This document shows positions 25,059 to 34,395 of a stretch of 64,000 nucleotides of DNA, one piece after another. The notes below the pieces were generated by a model. The model did no database searches. It was given only the letters and a program-made list of their open reading frames with translations, and was not told the DNA's origin. How positions within the stretch are numbered: the first letter of the stretch is position 1; every line of letters starts with the position of its first letter. This stretch comes from Chlorophyllum brunneum (Eukaryota > Basidiomycota > Agaricomycetes > Agaricales > Agaricaceae), in contig OY756144.1 in the NCBI GenBank assembly GCA_963576785.1, forward strand, positions 1,860,001 to 1,924,000, written 5' to 3'. A program made the position numbers and the translations under genes.

Positions 25059-25869
25059 CTATTCACTCAACTTGAACTTGTCATTCACAAGCAGAGAGAA
25101 GACCACGGTTACGAGAGCAGTCAATGCAACTGCAATGAACGTAGTGCTTAACCTTGCAACCGGGAATGACCCCTTCACTAGAGCTGATTGCACCGTAAAA
25201 TAACGTGCAAGACCTTTGAGCCACGATCAATAACAGTTCATCTCTCGGTGCTAAAACCTACTCACCCACTCCAAGTACGATGAGACCCATCGCAATTACA
25301 GACGCCCCGAGGGGGCGAGCATACCTCTCAACCCTCTCTGATTCGGTCTTGTTCGAAGTATTGAAGAGTTGGACGAGAGCTGATCGAATATTCAACAACA
25401 TAACAGATTCCAGCACACTCTCTTACTCACCAACCCCCGCAGAAGCGATAGCAAGACTCGTCCGCATATACGCCAAGAATGTCCTCTCAAGTGCAAGATG
25501 GTCTCTTGCCACACTTCCAGAATTTTGTAAACTCAACGACACCTCGTCATACGACCGCCCAGTCAGCTTGCGGAAGACCCAATCCACAGACGACTTCGCG
25601 GACAAGCTCGGCGCAGGCTTCGGATTTATCCTGCAAGATGCCTCCTGTGTCACTGACTTCGACAACAATGGTTCCTCTTCCTCCGGCCATGTGCCCGTCC
25701 TCGCCCTTGGTCGTGTATGGGACCTCGTCCCCGTTCCAGCAATGTTGTTGGTGTCGTAAGATAGGGACCCCGAGTTGTTCGGCAGCAGGGACGTGCTTTC
25801 ACTGCTCAGAGCAGGAGATGCAGCGTCAGTATCGCGTCGAGAATTATGAGTATGTGTTGTCATGGTCAA
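25059..25869 (-). CDS. DUF202-domain membrane protein
   Basis: A disordered N-terminus (MTMTTHTHNSRRDTD, EEEEPLLSKS) with a dileucine-like signal precedes the DUF202 signature VARDHLALERTFLAYMRTSL followed by AIASAGV. After an intron, ALVQLFNTSNKTESERVERY, then PLGASVIAMGLIVLGVG. After another intron, RYFTVQSALVKGSFPVARLS and FIAVALTALVTVVFSLLVND, ending KFKLSE. This gives three membrane helices, the usual DUF202 layout, also seen in the membrane part of vacuolar Vtc proteins. There is no SPX or polymerase domain, so it is a stand-alone DUF202 protein. Function unknown; vacuolar location would be a guess. Confidence 0.85.
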
Positions 25870-27091
25870 TGTGGTTGGGGGGGTGGCTGGAGTCCGAACT
25901 AGTAGTGAGAGGTAATAGTATAGGTCTGTAATTGACGATGTCCGAACTTACTGCTTTTGGTCTGCTCGCTGAGCAGCCTGATGGACGTGATCAATGGAGG
26001 CATGATCATAAGCGCTCCATCTGCGTCACTCTCCGTTTGTTCTGACAAATCACCCAACCAGGTCCGTTCCGGATACACCACAACAAGCATGTCCCTCAAG
26101 TCCTGAGGCTTGAGGGGACCACTGCGTCGAGAGCCGGGAAGAGAGCGCTCACAACGCCCCTGTCAAGCATGTCGGGAAGGTTGTTGGCTAGCGAGTAATC
26201 TAAATATAAAACACCTCCACCTTTTCGGCCGCGTTAATTTTGCTCAGTCTCTTCGTCCAAGTTCGTACAAGTAATCCCCCACCGTACCACGTGTCCATTC
26301 AAGGTTGTCCTGGTATGCGACCATCATTCAATTTGTTTTTGTTCGCTCCTGAGCTTCAGGCGCGTTGGTTCACAGACAAGCTGGCAACCACTTGTGGCAC
26401 CGGCTTCAGCCCTTACTAGCTACTTCTGGCCACAGGGATCCACGGATCCCGACAATCGCAAGATACCATCCCCTTTGAAGCGCATGACCATCAAGTTTGT
26501 ATAACCTATACCACAGTGGCTCTCCGTCCCTGATGGTGGAAAACAACATAGATCACCATAACCTCACAGTGAATCTTGGCATACGCGCTGCAGTCATGTT
26601 TCTACATAAGTATCTCTGGCTGGGAGCTCTCGTAATTTGTCCGGAACCATATCGAGCACAGCGACCCGTTGGCGTCATTGCCCTCATCAGAGTCTCTCAA
26701 TCCTTGGACACGATGCTCACCAGCCCTGCAAACATATCTACGATACTCGCATTCAGGCTGTTCCCTCTTATTGGGGCGTTCATTGGTACTCCGTGTCTGA
26801 CCCGAACGGTAACTATCCGGTCGGCAGCTAGTGTCACTTTGGCAAGGATGATGGTGCCGGTACCTGATAAGTGAGTTTTGGGCCATGGCCCTCCCGAATA
26901 AATCGTGATTTAATGGGACTTCAGACCCACGCAGAGGGTCCTCAACTCCAAGTGTCAAACTTGTATTGTCGTCGTGACATAGGACTCCATGACCGCGATC
27001 CCTGGTTAAATACCCCCCGATTCGTTCTGTCATTTCGGCACTCGTTTTCTTCTTCTCCCTCTCCTTCCTCCAATCCTTCAAGGTCCGCGCA
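25870..27091. other. Intergenic region without recognised gene
   Basis: This 1.2 kb stretch lies between two divergent genes (DUF202 and the DUF6534-type gene). Open frames such as 26,497-26,874 (+) lack family motifs and splice partners. It probably holds the two promoters only. Confidence 0.45.
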
Positions 27092-28669
27092 ATGGGTGCT
27101 TTTGATACGAGTCTAGGTGAGACTCCGAAAGGCCACAATGAAATAAATTTGAGATGGATGTGTTACTTGTTTCAGGAGCATTATTGATTGGTGTCTTCCG
27201 TGCGTGTTACACAATACCGCGCTTTGTTCCTCGTGGTCAGCTTTATCTAGTGAATACCTTTCTCTTCGGTTTCGTGTCGTATCAGTATGCAATCTATGCG
27301 ACCTCTAGTGAGTGTCTCCCGATGACAACCTTAATCCTATACCGAAGACTATACCGCAGCCGACAAAGACCCGTTGTGGATCAAGTGAGCAAACCAATAC
27401 CTCAGACTGCGACGTCGGTTCTCATAAGGTTCCAGGGTGATAGTCTCTTTCTTGTTCACGATGGATACGGCACATAGCGCGTCGTACGTACCTCCTTATT
27501 AATCCCTGGGCCTGTTACTGACGAGGTCTTCTATTCGAAGGGTCATCTACATGGCATGGGCATATGCGTGCGTTTCAAAGTCAAGAGAAGCTCTTGCCTG
27601 GAAGTTTATGTCCTTGACAGCGTCGAAGATTTCGCCCAACCGGTGGCCCTATCAAGTGCGTAATACCCCTTAGCAAGTGGTCTCCCGTCGTTCATTCTAC
27701 CACCAGATACATACTGGCCGTATCCCTTTACGGCGTTGGTGACGGTCTGCACCGCATTTATTGTGCAGTCTTTCTTTACATACAGGTTCTTTCCACTGCC
27801 AATACTGTTTGAAATAATAACCCAACCACATGTAGGATCTGGAAGCTTACCTCTCATCGTGTCGTCGCGAGTCTGATTTTGATACTGGCGGTGGGCACCT
27901 TTGGCTTAGGTTTGGCAACTTCAGTCCGAGCATGGCAAACACTTTTGTTAGTCGCTATCAACTAGCATTGTGCCAGGTTGCTAACTTCAATGTCACAGCC
28001 TTACCCAGTTGTTGCCCTTTGAACTCCAGCTGGCGACGTGGTTAGTCCTGGAGGTCATAGTCGATAGTATCATCGCGGGAATTCTGGTCTATAAACTGTC
28101 AAGTTCCAAGACTGGATACAAGAACTCGGACAACGTTATCAATAGGCTTATCCGCATATCCGTGCAGACGGGTGAGAGCTTAGAAATTTTGAACAAGAGG
28201 TCATAAACTGAAAATTAGACAACTATTTCAAGGTGCATGCGCCGGTGTATTCGCCGTCTTGTGCTTGGTATTTTTTTTCGCCACCCCAGGCACGAATTTC
28301 TTTGCTATGTTCGGAATACCGATCAGCCGTGTTTATACCAATGTGGGCTTATCGAATCCGCAGTGTCTGATGGACTGAGACTAACGTCGGAATGTCGATG
28401 TGCAGACTTTCATGGACACACTATTAGCTCGAAGGACTCTGCGTGAAATGCTCCTCAGCGAGTCAACCGATGTAAGTGGATAGCCCACACCCCGCAAGTA
28501 AACTCGCTTACCCGCTCCATAGCCAGTCAGTCGAAGTGGGTGTCGCAGAGTCCGTATGGTGTCAACCGCGATTGAACTGCATGTTCACAAGGAAGTACAT
28601 ACAATCACTGACAACGACGAATCCGACCGAATCCCTCGGACACGAGAACTAGAGCTCTCAAAAGTGTAG
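27092..28669 (+). CDS. DUF6534-type seven-helix membrane protein (Agaricomycete family)
   Basis: The first exon MGAFDTSLG joins across a 60-nt intron to ALLIGVF, then LNTFLFGFVSYQYAIYATS, DYTAADKDPLWIK, and further exons with YWPYPFTALVTVCTAFIVQS. Later exons give LAVGTFGLGLATSVRAWQTL and WLVLEVIVDSIIAGILVYKL, SSSKTGYKNSDNVINRLIRI, AGVFAVLCLVFFFATPGTNF and FGIPISRVYTNTFMDTLLAR. The tail RSGCRRVRMVSTAIELHVHK ... ELELSKV is cytosolic and hydrophilic. This is the layout of the mushroom-expanded DUF6534 family: about seven helices, a conserved NRLIR loop, and YTNTxMDTLxxR at the end. A receptor-like role has been suggested only from topology. I assembled the exons by eye; several boundaries in 27,330-27,870 are approximate. 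Confidence 0.82.
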
Positions 28670-29834
28670 CATCAGCAAATTATAATCTGGAATTATATAC
28701 GACGAGTACCATATATACACGCCACCTCACCAGGATTAATGTGATAAATCATCGGCAGGTACGATCTCCGTAGCCAGAATGCTTGACATCTCTTCAATCA
28801 AGTAGTGTTCCTTCGTGAGCTAGGTCCAGCCCATCCATGCTTCAGAACCCCAGATCTCAATCGAACCTTCATTCTACCCTGGGTGTCTCTAGAATTCGAT
28901 CGCTGGGAATATGTTTGACTGGTCGGATTCGATCCGGTATCAATTTGTTTTGTGCACGACGACCATATGAGGGAAACTTAGAGGGCCAATAGGGGAGGTA
29001 CGACGTCCTTCAAATTGCCCACTGGTACCAAGCAATCCCGGTTTAAATTTCCCGCGCAGGATCACCATCTCGCTGCTTCAGCCACTGCTAGACTTGCGGA
29101 AGTGTTATTGTCCTGATAAGCCCTGGTGGATTTCGCAGGCTGGAGCTGCTGCTGCATAAACATAAATTTTACACTCATATGAAGTTATACAGGTAACGAG
29201 CCAAGTGCGAGCCTGTAGTCCCGTATCAAGACAAGCTGCTTGATAGGGAGAGGCAGGTCCCTTTAGGAGCCCCTTCCATTTTGATGATACCTCCCTTTCT
29301 TCATCGTTTCCAAATGAGTTTCGTGTGATGGCTGTTCTCTCTGATTGCGGTCGCACATTCACTATTTCGTTGGGCCAACAGTCGTCTTCCTATGTACGAA
29401 AGACGTGGCATGTTCCCCTACTCCAAAGGGGGATTTATACGACATAGATGGGTTCAAAAACCCCTTAAATGTGATTTAACCTCCTGGTCATGCCTGGGTG
29501 TGTCTGTTCAAGGAGATAGTGGATCTCTAAGGCCGATTTTCCTTGATCCCTTCATTAATTCACTCTGATATGTTACACGACAGTCAGACTTTCATGGGTG
29601 TGCTACTGGTCCGAAACAGCCCACGGGAGGTAGTGAAATAACGATACTAGGCTTGGATGTCCATAGGAATCCATAGCATGGGTTCCAAGAACGGGAACGA
29701 TGCGGCGAATCCAGTCGCCTCTATACCTAATTGGTGAATCCGAGGCCCCCAGACTTTGGGCTATCACGAACACAAGTCCCGGATGGGGGTTTGATCGAGA
29801 TGGTTTGCGGATCGTGGATGTATTGCAGCTATTG
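28670..29834. other. Convergent intergenic region
   Basis: This 1.2 kb stretch separates the DUF6534-type gene (+) from the nucleotide-sugar transporter (-). I see no exon with a known motif, and no RNA gene. Small open frames such as minus 29,105-29,362 are unsupported. Confidence 0.45.
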
Positions 29835-31228
29835 TTATTGCTGTTTTTCCTTCTTGGTGCCGGTTGTGTACAGTATACTGCCCAGAAACACCATACCAGC
29901 ACCCACGGCTAGCTTGGCGTTCCAACCGTTGCCAAACCACCATACGCTAAAGCATAAACTAATAGCTTTTCGCGCAGTTAGCACTATATGTGTCGATACT
30001 GATGACACTTGCTGTGATGAGAATGGTCAGAATTGACCAAAAACCCGTCGGAGGGACCAAAACTGACCGAAGATAGGCGATTCACGCCTGAAACACAGAT
30101 TAATTGGGAGACTAGGTTCCCACCAAGTATCGCGTATGGGAGTACTGAGGGTCGCGAAGCAGAACGGGAGAGGCTTGCCAATCCTTGCGTGATATCTGAT
30201 CCCAGAAACATGAACACTGGTAGCGATAGTGCATGCTGGTTGCACCAGGAAATGATTGACCGGGTTCAGCGAAGGGGTAGTTAGAACAAGAGCACTTACG
30301 GTATAAAATACCCCTTCTTTCCAGCATGGTCCGTACTTTTGATAGGTCTTCTCCTGGAGTAAACCAAGGAGTCCTGTGCAAAACAGTGAGATAACAAGCA
30401 TCATGATGCCCAGAGCATATGTTCGCAATTCTTCAGGAGTCCGGGGAGACGAGATTGCAGTGCCTTGAAGGCTTGAGGATGGTTTTGAAAGCGTTGCTAG
30501 GATGACTCCTGTGGTCACGATGGCAATAGATAACTAGAGGGCTCAATGAAAAGTTGATTCAATCTTTAAGTCGGTTGCAATGACCCACCATTTGCCTTAA
30601 GGTGTATTTCTTCTTCAGAAACAGATATCCGAAGAGCATAGATACAACTAGGCCTGGGAGGAGAGTTTCTAAGAGTTCGTTGTCGTTTGAATAAGGGACT
30701 TACTGCCAGAACGGAAAACTATCTGCACTGTCAAAGGTACTTTGTAGGCAAAGACCCAGTTATTCAATAAGGAACCAGCTGTTAAGACGAGAACTTGGAG
30801 ACCCCACTGATTAACTGGGACTTGTCGAGGTTTCAAGCGAGGTAAACGGTGGGCTTTCGAGAAAGAAAGGAATGAAGGTAATGAGTGCAAGGTGATAAAC
30901 AGCATTTGAGAGAACGTGAGGGCGGAACCTGGGAGATATGGTCAGCAGTCACTCCCAAGCAAAAAGAGATAACCCCACCAATACGAGGGTTAATCATTAA
31001 CAACTCTTCGTAGGCCCAGACATTTCTGGTGAGGTAACTCATAAGACTCTTCGGACGCGGGGCAACGGATCGAAACGTACGTGCAACAACCGCCGAATAC
31101 GAGCCCAAAAATCTATTGACGACATGAGACATGATCTTTTGAAAAAAAAGAAGAAAAAAAGTACTACTCACTGGAGAGAGATCAAGTAAAACTGGTGCCA
31201 CGACAGTGGGGCTTGACATTTTCGCCAT
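29835..31228 (-). CDS. YEA4: UDP-N-acetylglucosamine transporter, Yea4/SLC35B4 family
   Basis: Ten-helix nucleotide-sugar transporter of the ER/Golgi that supplies UDP-GlcNAc for chitin and glycan synthesis. Exons read MAKMSSPTVVAPVLLDLSP, IFGLVFGGCCT, NVWAYEELLMINPRIG, GSALTFSQMLFITLHSLPSF, RLPRLKPRQVPVNQWGLQVL, LNNWVFAYKVPLTVQIVFRS, TTGVILATLSKPSSSLQG, ALGIMMLVISLFCTGLLGLL and QEKTYQKYGPCWKEGVFYT. After more introns come LPYAILGGNLVSQLICVSGV, NRLSS, QVSSVSTHIVLTARKAISLC and FSVWWFGNGWNAKLAVGAGM, ending TKKEKQQ, whose lysines suit ER retrieval. The start codon is uncertain: Met at 31228 or 31219 fit best, with another 87 nt upstream. All core motifs are intact. Confidence 0.9.
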
Positions 31229-31527
31229 GGTAGGTGAATCCACAGTGCCGTTAACTTCCTGGGTCTCCCCCGGGGTGAACGTGGAATTCTTTGTTGCTCC
31301 TCGATACCTTAGCATAATTCAGGCGGGGAACAGATAAGTTAGAGTCCGCAAGAGCCGGGAGTGCCTTTTCAAGGTCGGTTACTGCGATGCAATCATGACA
31401 GTGAGAAGAGAATGTGTTCGTATCACGTGCTGGGAATGGGTATTGGACTGCACTGGCACAAGTACGTTGGAGCTAACGCTGGTCTGATAGGATACAGGTG
31501 ATAAAAATCCGGAGAAAATATAACGAA

Positions 31528-32535
31528 TTATGTCAATATTGCAGAGAACCTCAACCGCATGTAAACCATGGCCCACTTTCCGCTTTTATCCTGACAGTCA
31601 ATACGGCACTGCTCAACAATTTCCCCCATGATCTCTCTCGCCTCGGCATCTGGCAAGTTTTTGAGGAAAGAACGGCGGGCAAATAGCTCCAGCCATTCGT
31701 ACAGGCCAGAGACAAGCGGTGTTATCCGAGGTGTTAAGGACATATGCGTCGGCTGGAAGCCAGACAATACCAATAGCTGGGTATTACAGTCAGGACATGC
31801 CCAACCCACGCAGCAGTCCCACCTACCTTGACATAATCCTCCATGGAGGGGAAGTACCAGGGATCGTGGGCCTCTGGGTCATGTCCTCTCACTCTCATCA
31901 CACGGTGAATTGCCGCCCTGACACCTAAACCACAAAGGTCAACCGTTGTCGCGTGTTCCAGAACTATGAAAGCCCCTATTTCCTCTCACCTATGCAATTC
32001 ATAAAACCACCCATCTCAGCGACGAATCGGCCACCTGGGCGCAGGATACGTCGCACACCCCTTATAACACCCTCAGGGTCTTTCTTGCACCAATGCAAGG
32101 TCGCGTTGCTAAAGACCGCATCGAAGCGTTCTTGAGCTTCCGGAAGGTCATCTGGTATGTCAAGGTCCTGGATGTCTGATACGAAGGCGTGTTTCAACCC
32201 GTTCAGGCGCGCTTTGCTGACCTATCCGGCCCTGTAAGGTCAGTGCTTGGGCGGGAATGCAAACATATGCTCACCATACTCTCGCTGAAGTCCACTCCAA
32301 CGGCCACTCCACCATTCTTCTGTTCAACAATTTTAGATATTTCTATGGTGACCTCGCCACTTCCGCAACCTAGGTCCAGTATACGCTCGCCGGGACGAGG
32401 ATTCAACAGCTCGAGGACCGGGGCCACAAATGCCGACGAATAGACGAACGAACCGGTCTTGTTGTATTGGTTTGCGTCCCACTCTGGTCCTGAAGTTTGT
32501 GTCGTTCCGTTGCGAGCATGTGTGCCGGTCATCAT
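31528..32535 (-). CDS. Class I SAM-dependent methyltransferase, Tam-like
   Basis: A small-molecule methyltransferase of the ubiE/trans-aconitate type. It starts MMTGTHARNGTTQTSGPEWD, then YNKTGSFVYSSAFVAPVLEL. Motif I is ERILDLGCGSGEVTIEI and the acidic motif II is VAVGVDFSESM. An intron leads to VSKARLNGLKHAFVSDIQDL, then FDAVFSNATLHWCKKDPEGV (motif III), VIRGVRRILRPGGRFVAEMG, and after introns PWYFPSMEDYVKLLVLSGFQ and PTHMSLTPRITPLVSGLYEW. It ends YMRLRFSAILT. All SAM-binding motifs look intact. The C-terminal Trp/Phe-rich part is typical of trans-aconitate or related small-acid methyltransferases; the substrate is not certain. Confidence 0.88.
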
Positions 32536-33246
32536 GCAGGACGGGTATACTTGGGCTGAGACACTATGTGGATTTGAAGCCTAAGTAATAACCGACCCTG
32601 TCTGGAGGTAAATGGAATCAGAACCAATGATCACTTCGGAATTAGAGGTCGGCCGACTTGTAGCATTCGCACTATCGAACGGCCGACCGGTTTTGAAAGT
32701 GGGAAATTGGCTGATCTTCCCGGTACGATCCCACTACAGCAAACGCCTAGACCACCCTTCCGAACCAGGGAACTAGAATATGGTCCAAAGGCTCAGCAGC
32801 CACCACGAAACCGTGAATTGGCTGGCATTCTGTAGGCTCTGCCTGGTCGGAACATACGCCCTATTTTTGTCTCATCATCGCCATCAACCATTGCCTTTTT
32901 TGTCGCCACTAACATATTTAAATCCTACCCGATGTCTTCACACAGAATTCACGCAAGCTCCTCGTCAAGACCATGCCACCTCAGTAATCCTTCTGTCAGC
33001 TAATCCCCAAGCCCCACCACTTTTAAGAGTGCAATAATAATTTGCTGTCCCACTAAGTACAATTGAAATACCGGTCTACTTGAGGCGATGGCGGGCCGAG
33101 GACATGGAGGTCAGATTAACACTCACTCTAATCGATAGCACTTCACCCTTGAAAAACTGGATCGCACATGATTCGAATTCATTACACACAACAAAGGACT
33201 AGCAATGCACCACAATTGCTTACCACCGGCGTACGCATATGACCGC
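32536..33246. promoter_or_regulatory. Upstream region of the methyltransferase with paired CGGCCG palindromes
   Basis: This 711-bp region holds no recognised gene. At 32,647-32,655 GGTCGGCCG and at 32,680-32,688 CGGCCGACC form a perfect 9-bp inverted repeat 24 bp apart, and the first overlaps the 10-bp palindrome GTCGGCCGAC. CGG triplets in palindromic pairs are the usual site of Zn2Cys6 regulators. It lies 112-153 bp upstream of the methyltransferase start. Confidence 0.4.
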
Positions 33247-34395
33247 CTACGCGGCTGTAGGTGCTTTCTCAGAGGTCGTGCTCGACGTCGGTACAGGCCC
33301 CTCGGCTGTGGTCGGTTGCGTTGTTGACTTTCTCTTCTCTTCCTGGGCAATACGACGGGCCTCCTCGTGAATATCGTGAACCTGTTTGGAGGTTTCCGTG
33401 TAAAAGGCCAACACGCGTTGGCCGAGAGGGGAAGCGATGGCCCTCTCATAGTACTAAGAAAAGGTAAATGTAAATAATGAGTTACCTTCAGACATCTCAT
33501 GAAGACTTACACCCTGCGCGGTCTTAGATAAGCCCTTCGCTTCGTCAATTGCCTTGGCCTGTTTGATTTGCTCGTCCACCTTGGCTTGGACAGCGCTCGA
33601 TACTTTCTGATCTGGGCCGAAGGCACGCTGGCCGAGGCTACCATCGAGTTGATGGAAGTACGTCAGGAACTTCGCTGAGATCCCTTGTTTGTCTGAAACC
33701 GCGGTGAGGGTATGCATCTCAAATTAGACCAGCGTTCACGTACGGTCAATCTCAATCGCCCTTTCGAGAATCTTATCAGAGAGAGAATAGCCTTTTGCCA
33801 GATACTCCGCAGCAACTGTAGATAGGTGTTTCAGTGTTTATTTATTACAGAATTCCAATCTGCTCACTGGCCGCACGCGGCTTATCGGACTGATCTATTC
33901 CTTCACCAGAACTCTCTGTTGATGTTGCCTGCTGGAGGTGATCATCCTCTTTGACGACATCAGATGTGACCGAAAGCGTGGCATTGTCGAGGGTGCCACC
34001 GTTCAACTGGACACCTTAGGCTCCAAAGAGATATGGATATAGTAAATTCAGCGTACCATAAGTGCAGTCTTGGCCGCAGATACTTTGTCAAATTTAACTG
34101 TAGCGGTAGCTGATTTCTCTTCTCGCTCAATGGAATTAATTCTTCATAAAAGCGAATCATTGTCATCGCTTGACGAATAGCCTTGTTTTGCGCTGCTTAC
34201 CTGCCACAGAACCTAGATTGATTATAAGATGCAGACAGAGGCCACATATCGAAGAACATACGAGAAGAAGTCATGGAGTTGTGCATTGGTCGTAGTAGGC
34301 GCAATGGCAGAGACCTAATGCCCAGAGGTAAAGGGTGAATTACGATGCAGATCTCGTATGGCCTTGATACAGACCTGTACTGGATAGCTAGTCAT
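33247..34395 (-). CDS. VIP1: Vip1-type RRM protein (actin-cytoskeleton-associated RNA-binding protein)
   Basis: Similar to fission-yeast Vip1 and related fungal RRM proteins. Small exons give MTSYPVQ, VSAIAPTTTNAQLHDFFS, FCGRINSIEREEKSATATVK and FDKVSAAKTALM, the N-terminal RRM with RNP-like VKF. Next come LNGGTLDNATLSVTSDVVKE, SSGEGIDQSDKPRAA, an exon with YLAKGYSLSDKILERAIEID, then KQGISAKFLTYFHQLDGSLG, VQAKVDEQIKQAKAIDEAKG and ERAIASPLGQRVLAFYTETS. It ends EKAPTAA. The C-terminal helical half with SLGQRA and YFHQLD is diagnostic for the family. Roles are known mainly from cell-size and actin phenotypes. Seven or more introns are packed into 1.15 kb. Confidence 0.9.

Noticed and set aside
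20641..25869. Secondary-metabolite cluster around the P450 reductase
   Set aside because: Neighbours are She9, a SET protein and a DUF202 protein; no P450, synthase or cluster regulator is present.
28930..28955. B-box-like GGATCGAATCC on the minus strand
   Set aside because: One mismatch to consensus and no A-box or stem structure upstream.
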